From the NCBI GenBank assembly GCA_016295455.1, contig JAEDLE010000010.1, positions 1 to 48,698 of the forward strand: 48,698 bases of DNA. Direction: 5' to 3'. This document shows positions 8,738-17,536 of the stretch, in pieces. The translations under genes were made by a program, and so were the position numbers. The stretch comes from Bacteroidales bacterium. Its GTDB lineage: Bacteria; Bacteroidota; Bacteroidia; Bacteroidales; UBA932. Each line of letters opens with the position of its first letter. Position 1 is the stretch's first letter. The notes beneath the pieces are model-generated. The model was not told the DNA's origin and searched no databases. It saw only the letters and a list, made by a program, of their open reading frames with translations.

Positions 8738-9772
8738 TTATTTGGAGATTTCCCCCTTGAGGTTGCGCTTCATCATGTCCTTTACCCACTCGTTGTCCCC
8801 GCTTTTTCCGAGCAGGTAGAAAAGTTTTGCGAGCGCGCTTTCGGTCGTGCTGTCGTAACCGTTTGTCACTCCGGCCTTCTCAAGACCCTTCCCGCAGGCG
8901 TACAGGTCCATGTCCACGGTGCCCGAGGTGCACTGGGTCACGTTCACCAGGACCTTGCCCATACCGGCGGCTTCGCGCACTATTTCAGTGAACCACCGGG
9001 CTGAGGGCGCATTTCCGGCTCCGTAGGTCTCGATGATCACCGCCCTGGTCACCTGATCGCAGAGGAAATACCTCACGGCCTCAGGGGTGATGCCCGGATG
9101 CAGCTTGAGTATGGACACCCTCGTGTCCAGCCTGGTGTTTATGGAAATGTTCTGGTACCAGTCAAGCGGCTTCCTGATGCATTCGGTGTTGTAGCGAATG
9201 TTTATGCCGCTTTCTGCCAGCAGTGGATAGTTCGGCGACTGGAAGGCCTTGAACGCCTCGGCGTTGGCCTTGATGCTCCTGTTCCCCCTGATGAGCTGCG
9301 ACCCGAAGAATATGCAGACTTCGGGAACCATGGCGTGGCCTTCCCCGTCCTTGGCGGAGGCTATCTCAATGGAAGATATCAGGTTTTCCCTTCCGTCCGT
9401 CCTCGGAACGCCTATCGGCAGCTGGCTGCCCGTGAATATGACGGGTTTGGTGAGTCCGTCCAGCATGAAACTCAGGGCAGATGCCGAATATGCCATGGTG
9501 TCGGTCCCGTGCAGTATCACGAAGCCGTCGTAGGAGTCATATTTCTCCTGTATCAGCCTGGCCAGCGCCTGCCACATTCCCGGCTCCACGTCCGACGAGT
9601 CGATCAGCGGGTCGAAGGTCCAGGAGTCTATCTTTGCGGCAAACTTGCGTATTTCCGGCACTTCTTCGACTATCTGGCTGAAATCGAAGGGTTTGAGGGT
9701 CTGGTCGGCGGCATCCTGCTTCATGCCTATGGTTCCGCCGGTATAGATCAGTAGCAAAGAACTCTGTGTCAT
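8738..9772 (-). CDS. ansA: Type I (cytoplasmic) L-asparaginase
   Basis: A 344-residue enzyme that hydrolyses asparagine to aspartate and ammonia. Both asparaginase threonine motifs are present: TGGTIG at 11-16 (nucleophile T14) and LHGTDTMAYSAS at about 88-98 (T90-D91). No signal peptide is seen, which fits the cytoplasmic AnsA type rather than the periplasmic AnsB type. Its start overlaps the tatD stop by 4 bases, so the two are translationally coupled. Confidence 0.93.
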   Translation of the reverse strand: MTQSSLLLIYTGGTIGMKQDAADQTLKPFDFSQIVEEVPEIRKFAAKIDSWTFDPLIDSSDVEPGMWQALARLIQEKYDSYDGFVILHGTDTMAYSASALSFMLDGLTKPVIFTGSQLPIGVPRTDGRENLISSIEIASAKDGEGHAMVPEVCIFFGSQLIRGNRSIKANAEAFKAFQSPNYPLLAESGINIRYNTECIRKPLDWYQNISINTRLDTRVSILKLHPGITPEAVRYFLCDQVTRAVIIETYGAGNAPSARWFTEIVREAAGMGKVLVNVTQCTSGTVDMDLYACGKGLEKAGVTNGYDSTTESALAKLFYLLGKSGDNEWVKDMMKRNLKGEISK

Positions 9773-10545
9773 CTCAGATTGAAAAGCTTCTTGGCGTTAT
9801 CTGTGGTCACTTCGGCAACTTCCTCGACACTCACTCCCTTCACCTGGGCGATCTTCGCGGCTATCAGCGGAATATGGCTGCTGTCGTTCCTCTTTCCCCT
9901 GTACGGCACGGGCGTCAGGTAAGGCGCGTCGGTCTCCAGCACTATCCTGTCCAGCGGTATTTCCTTTACGGCTTCCGCCAGCCTGGAGTTCTTGAAGGTT
10001 ATCACTCCTCCTATCCCCACATACCAGTCTCCCATCTTCCTCAGTCTCCTGAAGGTCTCGGGACTCCCGCTGAATGCGTGCAGGTTGCCCCTCACTTCCA
10101 GATGCCTGTTCTCCTCCATCACCCTGAAGAAGTCCCCGGTCGCATCCCTCAGATGCACATTCACCGGCAGTGAAAGCTCCGAAGCCATCCTGAGCTGCTC
10201 CGCGAAGGCCTTTTTCTGAAGCTCCGCACTGTCCGCGGAATAATGATAGTCCAGCCCTATTTCACCTATCCCCACCGGTTTCACCCTGTCCACCATATCC
10301 CGTATCTCTTCCACTTCCTTCTCCCATCCTTCGTCCACAGATCCGGGATACAATCCCAGCATGCACCTCATCACCTCGCCATGCCTTTCCGTGATTTCGA
10401 TCATCCTCCTCCTTTCCTTCCCGTCCACATCAGGCTGTATCATCATTCCTACTCCGGCCTCCAGGCTCCTCCCCACGACCTCGTCCACCTCATCCCCGAA
10501 AGCTTCGTCATATAAATGTACGTGTGTGTCTATATAATATGCCAT
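9769..10545 (-). CDS. tatD: TatD family metal-dependent hydrolase
   Basis: A 258-residue TIM-barrel hydrolase of the TatD DNase family. Metal-binding residues are visible in IDTHVHLYD (His7, His9), GEIGLDYHY (Glu), the NVHLRDA and NLHAFSGS histidines, and LETDAPYL (Asp). Members act as 3'-5' exonucleases or D-aminoacyl-tRNA deacylases; which applies here cannot be told. The start ATG lies only about 5 bases past a perfect promoter -7 element, so the mRNA may be leaderless. It overlaps ansA by 4 bases. Confidence 0.92.
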   Translation of the reverse strand: MAYYIDTHVHLYDEAFGDEVDEVVGRSLEAGVGMMIQPDVDGKERRRMIEITERHGEVMRCMLGLYPGSVDEGWEKEVEEIRDMVDRVKPVGIGEIGLDYHYSADSAELQKKAFAEQLRMASELSLPVNVHLRDATGDFFRVMEENRHLEVRGNLHAFSGSPETFRRLRKMGDWYVGIGGVITFKNSRLAEAVKEIPLDRIVLETDAPYLTPVPYRGKRNDSSHIPLIAAKIAQVKGVSVEEVAEVTTDNAKKLFNLR

Positions 10546-10549
10546 CCGG

Positions 10550-10557
10550 CAAAGTTA
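10550..10557 (-). promoter_or_regulatory. Promoter -7 element of tatD-ansA
   Basis: TAACTTTG on the minus strand is a perfect TAnnTTTG. It ends 4 bases before the ATG at 10545, so transcription probably begins at or within a few bases of the start codon. No -33 TTTG at consensus spacing. Confidence 0.5.
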
Positions 10558-10654
10558 GTAATCTTCATTTTAAATACATCATATTTGAATATCTTTCCGG
10601 TCTGCACTGCCTTCCATGTCAGTTCCTTGACGCCGTTGTCTTTTCTCCGGCAGG

Positions 10655-11788
10655 TCACAACTCCAGGCTGCACGCCCCCGTCAAATCCACGGTCGCGAGT
10701 CCGTCCGCCTCCAGCAGGCCAGTCAGCACCCTTACCTGCTGAGTGCTGATTCCGGCCTTGACCGCCAGTTCCTCCGGTCCCAGTCCGCGTTCCTTCACCA
10801 GTACCCTTGCCAGGCTCTCCATATCCCTGCGCATCTGCGGTTCCAGGTCGGCATATACCTTCGAGATGACTCCGGGCATGTCCCTTTTCTTCGCGGGCTT
10901 TCCGAGGCCCATGGCCTCCACTGTCGCGTCAGGTAGCCCTACGGGCTCGGCGATTTTCTTGTATATCAACAGATTGCATCCTTCGGAGCGGCTGTCCCAA
11001 ACCCTTCCGGGCAGGGCGTAAACCTCCCTTTCATATGAATATGCCAACCTGGCCGTGGTCATGCCTCCGCCCTTGACCCTGGACTCGACCAGTATGGTTT
11101 TCGAAGCCAGACCGGCGATTATCCTGTTCCTGCGCAGGAAATTGTGGGCTACCGGGGCGGTTCCGATCGGGTAGTCGGTCACGAGCGCACAGCCCTCCGT
11201 GCCGGCCATCCTGGAGGCGATGTGCCTGTGGGCACCGGGGTAGACCGTGTCGATTCCCGTGGCCATAACCCCGACTGTGGGCAGTCCGGCCTCCAGGGCG
11301 GCCTGGTGGGCCGTGATGTCCACTCCATAGGCCAGGCCACTGATTATAAGGGGCTTCTGACCTGTCCTGGCAAGACTGTCGATGAATTCCCGGCACCAGT
11401 CCCTTCCGTAGCTGCTCATGTCCCGCGTCCCGACCAGGGCCAGGCAGAGCGGATTGCCGAATATTTCGGCAGGATCTGAGCTGCACTTTACATACAGACC
11501 GAGCGGCGGGTCTTCGCATTCGGCCAGCATCGGGGGATAAGCGCTGTCGTCCGGGCAGATGAAGACCCCGCCTTCCTCTGAGGTTTTCCCGAGTTCCTTT
11601 TCCGCCTCCTCCAGGGCCTTCCCCCAGGAACTTGCCTCCAGCTCCGGTATCAGTACCGCCAGTTCATTCCCGGTGTTGCGGAAGACCGCCGAAGCGCTTC
11701 CGAAATGTCCGACAAGTGCCATTCCCGTCCTGGGCCTGCTTCCCAGCAGCATATTCAGCGCACAATATGCGACTCTCTCTTCTTCCAT
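10655..11788 (-). CDS. dprA: DNA-processing protein DprA
   Basis: A 377-residue protein that loads RecA on incoming single-stranded DNA during natural transformation. An N-terminal helical SAM-like part is followed by the Rossmann-type core, with ALVGTRDMSSYGRDW, ISGLAYGVDITAH, and GVMATGIDTVYPGAHRHIA, and a C-terminal winged-helix domain (about 310-377). The frame stays open to 11851, but that extension runs through the queA terminator hairpin, so the ATG at 11788 (MEEERVAYCAL) is chosen. It may also act outside competence. Confidence 0.92.
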   Translation of the reverse strand: MEEERVAYCALNMLLGSRPRTGMALVGHFGSASAVFRNTGNELAVLIPELEASSWGKALEEAEKELGKTSEEGGVFICPDDSAYPPMLAECEDPPLGLYVKCSSDPAEIFGNPLCLALVGTRDMSSYGRDWCREFIDSLARTGQKPLIISGLAYGVDITAHQAALEAGLPTVGVMATGIDTVYPGAHRHIASRMAGTEGCALVTDYPIGTAPVAHNFLRRNRIIAGLASKTILVESRVKGGGMTTARLAYSYEREVYALPGRVWDSRSEGCNLLIYKKIAEPVGLPDATVEAMGLGKPAKKRDMPGVISKVYADLEPQMRRDMESLARVLVKERGLGPEELAVKAGISTQQVRVLTGLLEADGLATVDLTGACSLEL

Positions 11789-11811
11789 CTTTTTTCCGCA
11801 ATGATATGCAG

Positions 11812-11840
11812 AAAAGGCACGTCCGCGGAGGACGTGCCTT
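11812..11840 (-). terminator. Intrinsic terminator of queA
   Basis: A perfect 11-bp stem (11814-11824 with 11830-11840) and 5-base loop. On the minus strand it is followed by four T. It lies 68 bases past the queA stop and 24 bases before the dprA start, so dprA should have its own promoter or depend on read-through. Confidence 0.78.
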
Positions 11841-11907
11841 GAAGAATTCATATTTCTTTACCCGTGTGACGGATTCCTTTACTCCACCCGCGGGGAAATG
11901 CGGAGCG

Positions 11908-12957
11908 TCAGATTATGAGCAGCGCGTCTCCGTAAGGTCCGAAGCGGTAACCCTCGTCAATCGCGACCTGATAGGCCTTCATCACCTTGTCATATCCGCC
12001 GAAGGCGGCAACCGACATCAGCATGGTCGAGAGCGGGAGGTGAAAGTTGGAAACTATCGCATCCGGAACGCTGAACTTGTAAGGAGGGAAAATGAACTTG
12101 TTGGTCCATCCGTCATAAGCGTTGACCTCACCCTCGGTGGTGACATAGGTCTCAAGACCCCTCATCACGGTCACTCCCACGGCGAGCACCTTGTGCCCCT
12201 GCCTCTTGGTGGAGTTGATAGCCTGTGCGGCCTCTTCGCCTATTATGAGCCTCTCGGAGTCCATCTTGTGCTTGGAGAGATCCTCGACATCCACCTTGCG
12301 GAAGTGTCCTATACCCATATGCACGGTTATAAAGGTCTTGTTTATGTCCTTGAGTATCATTCTGTTGAACAGTTCCCTGCTGAAGTGTGCCCCTGCAGCC
12401 GGGCAGGCTACTGCTCCCTCCTTGTCGGCGAAGATGGTCTGGTAGTCCTCTCCGTCCTGGGTTGTCACCTCATCCTTGACCCATTTCGGGACTGGGGTCT
12501 TGCCGAGGGAATAGAGTGTCTTCTTGAAATCCTCATATTCACCGTCGAAGAGGAAACGCAGGGTGCGTCCCCTGGATGTGGTGTTGTCTATGACCTCGGC
12601 GACGAGGCTGTCGTCCTCTCCGAAATAAAGCTTGTTGCCTATCCTTATCTTCCTGGCGGGATCCACTATGACGTCCCAGAGCCTCTGCTCCCTGTTGAGC
12701 TCCCTCAACAGGAACACCTCTATGTCCGCGCCGGTCTTTTCCTTGTTGCCCTTGAGCATGGCAGGAAAGACCTTGGTGTCGTTGAGCACGAAGGTGTCTC
12801 CGGCACCGAAGTAGTCAATGATGTCCTTGAACATCCTGTGTTCGATTTCTCCCGTCTTGCGGTTGAGGACCATCAGCCTGCACTCATCCCTCCATCTTGT
12901 CGGTTCGGAGGCAACCTGTTCCCTGGTGAGCGGAAATTGGAATTGTGATAGTTTCAT
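11908..12957 (-). CDS. queA: tRNA preQ1(34) S-adenosylmethionine ribosyltransferase-isomerase QueA
   Basis: A 349-residue enzyme of queuosine synthesis that transfers the ribosyl group of SAM to preQ1 at tRNA position 34, giving epoxyqueuosine. The start MKLSQFQFPL, the segment DTFVLNDTKVFPAML, GAHFSRELF, HMGIGHFRKV and the C-terminal YGDALLII are characteristic. Length is as in the family. It stands alone, with 105 bases of untranslated sequence upstream that hold a small GC hairpin (13039-13055) but no clear promoter match. Confidence 0.95.
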   Translation of the reverse strand: MKLSQFQFPLTREQVASEPTRWRDECRLMVLNRKTGEIEHRMFKDIIDYFGAGDTFVLNDTKVFPAMLKGNKEKTGADIEVFLLRELNREQRLWDVIVDPARKIRIGNKLYFGEDDSLVAEVIDNTTSRGRTLRFLFDGEYEDFKKTLYSLGKTPVPKWVKDEVTTQDGEDYQTIFADKEGAVACPAAGAHFSRELFNRMILKDINKTFITVHMGIGHFRKVDVEDLSKHKMDSERLIIGEEAAQAINSTKRQGHKVLAVGVTVMRGLETYVTTEGEVNAYDGWTNKFIFPPYKFSVPDAIVSNFHLPLSTMLMSVAAFGGYDKVMKAYQVAIDEGYRFGPYGDALLII

Positions 12958-13062
12958 CTTCTGTTTTTCTATGAGCGTACCTATTTATATACGGGAAAAT
13001 TCGGAAAATGTTTCATCTTCAGGCGATTTTATGCACAGGGGCGCTGAAAACGCCCGGAATGC

Positions 13063-13674
13063 TCATATCTTCGCCTCATGGAAGACTTCCGCAATGGACG
13101 GGTAGGTGTTCTTCAGGAAAGGGGGCAGCGATGATTTCGCCACCCAGGCGGCCTTGGCTATGTCCTCTTCCTCCTGGGGCGTGAGGTCCACCGGCCCGTC
13201 ATATCGCATGGCATACCACCAGGTATGCTTGAGATGCCATATTCCCCCGCGCAGGTAGCAGTGGTCGGTGATGCAGATGAGCTTTCCCCTCACCAGTTCT
13301 TCGATCCCCGTCTCTTCCGTGACTTCACGCAGGGCGGTGACCCTGATGTCCTCCCCGGCTTCCTGGTGCCCTTTCGGCAGGTCCCAGAGTCCGTTGCGGC
13401 GTATCAGCAGGAAATCCCCGCGTCTGTTCGAGACCAGCCCTCCGGCGGCATTCACCTCCCTGAACGCGGAGCACACGTCGGCGTAGCAGGCTTCCTCATC
13501 CTCCGCGCCTATGCATATGCTTCCGGGATAGCCTTCCTCCCTGAGCATCCTTACGAGCCGGTGGACGTCCTCCCTTCCCGAGGGGTGGAACTCGACCGTG
13601 TTCGGGTCTGTCAGCACGCTGTCCCCGGGGCTGCATACGGTCAGGCATCTTTTTTCAAAATATATCCTGTGCAT
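13063..13674 (-). CDS. NUDIX hydrolase
   Basis: A 203-residue protein. The C-terminal two thirds is a Nudix domain with the full box pattern G-x5-E-x7-REVTEETGI (from GHQEAGED onward, about residues 118-140), which binds Mg and cleaves nucleoside diphosphate-linked compounds. The first 80 residues are a separate small domain seen in some Bacteroidetes relatives; its role is unknown. The frame stays open to 13833, but that part crosses the gene's own promoter, so the ATG at 13674 is used. Substrate is unknown. Confidence 0.88.
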   Translation of the reverse strand: MHRIYFEKRCLTVCSPGDSVLTDPNTVEFHPSGREDVHRLVRMLREEGYPGSICIGAEDEEACYADVCSAFREVNAAGGLVSNRRGDFLLIRRNGLWDLPKGHQEAGEDIRVTALREVTEETGIEELVRGKLICITDHCYLRGGIWHLKHTWWYAMRYDGPVDLTPQEEEDIAKAAWVAKSSLPPFLKNTYPSIAEVFHEAKI

Positions 13675-13693
13675 AGTCTTGGCAAAAAATACA

Positions 13694-13701
13694 TATATTT
13701 G
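13694..13701 (+). promoter_or_regulatory. Promoter -7 element of the SRPBCC-rsmF operon
   Basis: TATATTTG is a perfect TAnnTTTG, 26 bases before the ATG at 13727. It lies 8 bases from the opposing element at 13710-13717. Confidence 0.6.
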
Positions 13702-13709
13702 TAGAACTG

Positions 13710-13740
13710 CAAAAATAGAATGTTTAATGACAGGATACAA
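13710..13740 (-). promoter_or_regulatory. Promoter of the NUDIX gene
   Basis: On the minus strand TTG (13740-13738), a 20-base spacer, then TATTTTTG (13717-13710), which fits the Bacteroidetes -33/-7 layout. It interlocks with the rightward promoter of the SRPBCC gene. Confidence 0.6.
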
Positions 13741-14194
13741 TAGCCGCCACGGTATGGTGAAGGTACCTCCGTACCAGCTGTATATGGCATTTGCGGATAT
13801 GCGCAACTTCCTCCAGTACCTTCCTGAGGACAAGCGTCAGGGGGTGCAGGCAGACTATGATACCATCAGTGCAAGCGTCCAGAACTTCGACATAGGCGTG
13901 AAGGTCTTCGAACGCGTGCCTTATTCCAGGATTTCGGTGGTCGACAACGGGGCGCCGTTCGCCTTCAAGGTGGACCTGCACTTCGACCCGTGCAGCAACG
14001 ACCCGAACGCTACGGATTTCCACATCGCTGTGGAGGCGGACCTCAACTTCATGATGAAGATGATGCTGGGTTCCAAGATCCAGAGCGGCCTTGACAAGAT
14101 AGTGCAGTCGTTCGAGGACCTTTCCAACGGCCGCATGCCTGAAGGAGTGGACCCATCGCAGTTCCCGGGCTCCGATTTCTTCACCAAAAGATGA
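13727..14194 (+). CDS. SRPBCC (START-like) family protein
   Basis: A 155-residue protein resembling polyketide-cyclase/SRPBCC proteins: alternating strands with a long C-terminal helix (about 110-135), no signal peptide. This fold binds hydrophobic ligands; the ligand is unknown. The frame is open upstream to 13598, but the promoter and the conserved start MTGYNSRHGMVKVPP favour 13727. Its stop overlaps the start of the rRNA methyltransferase gene (ATGA), implying translational coupling. Confidence 0.75.
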   Translation: MTGYNSRHGMVKVPPYQLYMAFADMRNFLQYLPEDKRQGVQADYDTISASVQNFDIGVKVFERVPYSRISVVDNGAPFAFKVDLHFDPCSNDPNATDFHIAVEADLNFMMKMMLGSKIQSGLDKIVQSFEDLSNGRMPEGVDPSQFPGSDFFTKR

Positions 14195-15543
14195 ACGCCG
14201 TCCTGAATGACGGTTTCCTCGGGGTCCTGTCCTCACTTGCGGGTCAGGACGCCCTTCCGCGTGTGCTGGAGGCCTTCGGCCAGGCTCCTTCCGTGTCCGT
14301 AAGGACCAATCCCTTCAAATGCCGCCCAGGGCAACTTCCCCTTCCGGGGGATGCCTCCGCGGCCCTGCCTGTGCCGTGGTCGGAATACGGCTACATCCTG
14401 GAATCCCGTCCTTCATTCACCCTCGATCCTCTCTTCCACGCGGGGGCGTATTATGTACAGGACTCTTCCGCAATGTCGGTAGGTCGTATGGCAAGGGAGT
14501 TCATCTCCTTGAAAAACAGGCCATTGAGAGTGCTGGATCTCTGTGCGGCTCCCGGCGGCAAGACCACCGACCTGGCCGCTTTGCTGAGGAAGGCCTGCGG
14601 CGACTCCTTCATACTTGTCGCCAACGAGGTGATGAAGAACAGGGCTTCCGTGCTGGCCGACAATGCCGGCCGCTGGGGGGATCCGTGCGTGGCAGTGACC
14701 TCAGCCGACCCTGCGGCTTTCGCCCGTCTGGAAGGCTTCTTCGACATTGTCGTGGCGGATGTGCCCTGCTCGGGCGAGGGGATGTTCCGCAAGGACGAGG
14801 AGGCCCTGCGCCAGTGGTCCTGGGACAACGTTGCCCTTTGCGAGGCCCGTCAGAGAAGAATAATCGCCGATGTCTGGCCGGCTCTTGCCGGGGACGGGGT
14901 GCTGATATATTCCACCTGCACCTTCAATGACAGGGAGAATGATTCCAACGTGGAATGGGTGGCGCAGAACCTTGGAGCGGAGGTCGTCACTCCCGAGTTG
15001 CCATATTCAGGATGGATAAGGACGCGTCAGGGCTACAGCCTCGTTCCGGGCCTGGTTCCGGGGGAGGGGCAGTATTGCGCGGCGCTGCGCAAGAGGGGCG
15101 GGACTGAGGCGTATCTGCGACAGGCGCGGCCGGGCCGGGACAGCCGTTTCGGGGAATTTTTCCAGACCCGGATGAATATGGTGGAGCGAGGCGGCACGGT
15201 CATTGCCGTCCCGTCGGCGGTGTATTCGGAGATGGGGGCGCTGGACGTGCTCAGACCTCTGTCCAGAGGCACGGCTGTAGGGGTCGTGAAGGGTCGGGAC
15301 CTGGTTCCGCACGCGGACCTGGCGCTTTCGGCGCTGCTGGTGAAGGACTGTTTCCGGAGATGGAGCCTGGACAGGAATCAGGCCCTTGCCTTCCTCCACA
15401 GGGACACCCTCGTGCTCCCCGACGCCCCGCGGGGACTGCTGCTGCTGGAATACGGGGATTTTGCTCTCGGGTTCGTCAAGAACCTGGGAAACAGGACTAA
15501 CAGTCTTCTTCCGCAGGGGAGGAGGATCAGGATGGATATCTAA
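14191..15543 (+). CDS. rsmF: RsmF/RsmB-type RNA (cytosine-C5) methyltransferase
   Basis: A 450-residue SAM-dependent methyltransferase of the NOL1/NOP2/Sun family. The SAM motif is LDLCAAPGGKTTDLAALL (about 115-132). Two catalytic cysteines are visible, in DVPCSGEGMFRKDEE (C193) and YSTCTFN (C243). The C-terminal 150 residues resemble the RsmF/NCL-type extension with a PUA-like end. It probably makes m5C in 16S rRNA; the exact site is inferred from family only. It starts within the previous gene's stop and ends 2 bases before the TPR gene. Confidence 0.88.
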   Translation: MNAVLNDGFLGVLSSLAGQDALPRVLEAFGQAPSVSVRTNPFKCRPGQLPLPGDASAALPVPWSEYGYILESRPSFTLDPLFHAGAYYVQDSSAMSVGRMAREFISLKNRPLRVLDLCAAPGGKTTDLAALLRKACGDSFILVANEVMKNRASVLADNAGRWGDPCVAVTSADPAAFARLEGFFDIVVADVPCSGEGMFRKDEEALRQWSWDNVALCEARQRRIIADVWPALAGDGVLIYSTCTFNDRENDSNVEWVAQNLGAEVVTPELPYSGWIRTRQGYSLVPGLVPGEGQYCAALRKRGGTEAYLRQARPGRDSRFGEFFQTRMNMVERGGTVIAVPSAVYSEMGALDVLRPLSRGTAVGVVKGRDLVPHADLALSALLVKDCFRRWSLDRNQALAFLHRDTLVLPDAPRGLLLLEYGDFALGFVKNLGNRTNSLLPQGRRIRMDI

Positions 15544-15545
15544 TT

Positions 15546-16478
15546 ATGAAAAGAACATTGATTGCCGCGGCCATGACGCTCTGCTGCGTCCTCGCGTCCG
15601 CCCAGACCACAAAGCAGGAATTCGTCGACAAATACAATCTCCTGACCGGCAAACTCGGCCTTGACGGCGTCGGAGTGGAGACACTGCTGACCAAGTGGGA
15701 GGCCGCTTTCCCGGAAGACCAGGACATGCTCGAGGCCTTCTTCCTCTACTACTACACCAAGTGCCAGACCCAAGGCACGACGTCGTCATATTCAAAGAGA
15801 TACCTCGGGCAGGAACCGATACTCGAACTGAAGGACAGTCTCGGGAAAGCGGTGTATTATTTCTATGACTATGAATATGATGACGAGATGTTCGGTCAGG
15901 CGTTGTCCTATCTGGAAAGGGCGAACCGGGCGCAGCCGGCCAAGCTGGAGAACAGGCTGGCGCAGGTGACGGCTTTGATGAACTATGAGAAGGAGAGCCC
16001 GGACCTTGCCCTTGCGGCTATGACGGACCTGATTGCCGAGAACTATGCCTCGAAGCCGGAGTGGACCTATGCGGGTGAGCCTGTGGACGGGGAGGAGTTC
16101 ATTTCATATGTGCAGGATTACTGCCTTTCTTTCTACAGGATAGGCAGCGACGCTTCTTACGAGGCCTTCAGGAAGATTTCGGAGGAGATGCTCCGCCACG
16201 AGCCTTCGTCACATCTTTTCCTTGACAATATGGGAACCTACAGCCTTGTCTTCCGCAAGGACAACAAGGCGGCACTCAAGTACTATGACAAGGCTCTGAA
16301 AATCAAGCCGGACGATATGGTGGCTATCCAGAACTGCGTCATCATATCCAGAAGGCAGGGAAGCACGAAACTCGAGAAGAAGTATCTGGCAATGATGGTG
16401 GAATATGCCGAAGAGGAGACCGCCAGGCAGTCCGCGAAGGTCAGGCTGGATTATCTGAACGGGAGCAAGGGACGCTAG
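15546..16478 (+). CDS. Exported TPR-containing protein of unknown function
   Basis: A 310-residue protein with a clear signal peptide (about 1-20, ending ASAQ). The mature part is helical and Tyr-rich, with a TPR-like unit near 230-270 (AALKYYDKALKIKPDDMVAIQN). No catalytic motif is seen. It is third in the SRPBCC-rsmF-TPR run with a 2-base gap. Its last 4 bases overlap, tail to tail, the end of the transporter gene on the other strand. Confidence 0.7.
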   Translation: MKRTLIAAAMTLCCVLASAQTTKQEFVDKYNLLTGKLGLDGVGVETLLTKWEAAFPEDQDMLEAFFLYYYTKCQTQGTTSSYSKRYLGQEPILELKDSLGKAVYYFYDYEYDDEMFGQALSYLERANRAQPAKLENRLAQVTALMNYEKESPDLALAAMTDLIAENYASKPEWTYAGEPVDGEEFISYVQDYCLSFYRIGSDASYEAFRKISEEMLRHEPSSHLFLDNMGTYSLVFRKDNKAALKYYDKALKIKPDDMVAIQNCVIISRRQGSTKLEKKYLAMMVEYAEEETARQSAKVRLDYLNGSKGR

Positions 16479-17449
16479 TCCGCACGGGCTTCATCCCCTT
16501 CCTTTCTCTTGCGGTAGAGTTCCCAGGAGTTCACCAGATTGTGCGCTATCGAATAGAACCCCCCGGCGATGGCCGTCACGGGGGTCATGAACGAATATCC
16601 CAGCCATATCATGAAGCCGGTGTTCTTCTGGCCCAGGGCCTGTCCGGCGGTGATGCTTATGCTTTTGCCGTAGCCTGAGGCGGAGACTCTGCCCAGGATG
16701 AACTGTATGAAGCAGCAGAGCATAGAAATCACTCCCATCATCACCAGCGCCTGCCAGGACAGTCCGCTCCATACCAGGGCGCGGGTGGCGAGTATCATCG
16801 CGAATATCAGTCCTATGCTCCAGAGATAGAAGGCCCAGTGGGTGTAGCGGCTCAGGAAGGCCTGCAGTCTCGGGCAGGTGTAGCGTATCAGCCAGGCCAG
16901 CAGGCAGGGGAGCAGCAGCATGGGGAAGATCCTCCTGGCTATGGTCCAGACGCTGCCCCAGAAGCTGACTCCGGCCTCGGGGTGCACCAGGGGTATGACG
17001 GCCGGGATGAGGAAGGTCGCAAGGGCGTTGATGAACACCACGTAGCTCATGTTCTGAGGCAGGCTGCCTCCCAGCCTGTCGGTGATCACTCCCGACGCGG
17101 ATGCGGTAGGGCATATGAAGCAGAGCATCGCCGCCTCCACCATAATTCTGGCGTTTCCCGGCTCCATCAGCCTGGCGGCCAGGGCGAGTCCGGAGAAACT
17201 GAGGGTCTGGAAGAGCAGCAGCCTAAGGTGCCAGCCGCGGAAGCGTATCCCCGACGGGGACACCTTCACGAACTGCAGGAAGAGCATTATGGCAATGAAA
17301 ATCTGCTGTCCCTTGGACACGATCACGCTGCACACCGGCCCTATCGGGTGCAGGGCGTGGCAGAAGTGGAAGCCCAGGTACAGCCCGACTCCCGTCGCCA
17401 TGGCGATGGGCAGCATCCAGTCCTTGATGAATTGCAGACACCGGTTCAT
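16475..17449 (-). CDS. BASS-type (bile acid:Na+ symporter superfamily) transporter
   Basis: A 324-residue inner-membrane protein with about nine to ten hydrophobic segments. The layout matches the bile acid:sodium symporter superfamily, including CFICPTASASGVITDRLGG in the first half and TAGQALGQKNTGFMIWLGYSF in the second, where the two crossing helices lie. The substrate is unknown; relatives carry bile acids, pyruvate, pantoate or arsenite. It is divergent from the M13 peptidase gene. A near-consensus promoter element (minus strand, 17460-17467, one mismatch) lies just before its start. Confidence 0.72.
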   Translation of the reverse strand: MNRCLQFIKDWMLPIAMATGVGLYLGFHFCHALHPIGPVCSVIVSKGQQIFIAIMLFLQFVKVSPSGIRFRGWHLRLLLFQTLSFSGLALAARLMEPGNARIMVEAAMLCFICPTASASGVITDRLGGSLPQNMSYVVFINALATFLIPAVIPLVHPEAGVSFWGSVWTIARRIFPMLLLPCLLAWLIRYTCPRLQAFLSRYTHWAFYLWSIGLIFAMILATRALVWSGLSWQALVMMGVISMLCCFIQFILGRVSASGYGKSISITAGQALGQKNTGFMIWLGYSFMTPVTAIAGGFYSIAHNLVNSWELYRKRKEGDEARAD

Positions 17450-17492
17450 CTCTGTCGTTCAAAATAAGTGAGCGAATTTCGTACTAATTATT

Positions 17493-17500
17493 TAACTTTG
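17493..17500 (+). promoter_or_regulatory. Promoter -7 element of the M13 peptidase gene
   Basis: TAACTTTG is a perfect TAnnTTTG, 36 bases before the ATG at 17537. It also rules out the longer frame that begins at 17468. Confidence 0.58.
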
Positions 17501-17536
17501 CAAAATATGCCTATGGCTATTTTTTATATGGTAACA

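Noticed and set aside
11632..12948. A 438-codon plus-strand frame opposite queA
   Set aside because: It runs through the queA terminator and has no recognisable domain.
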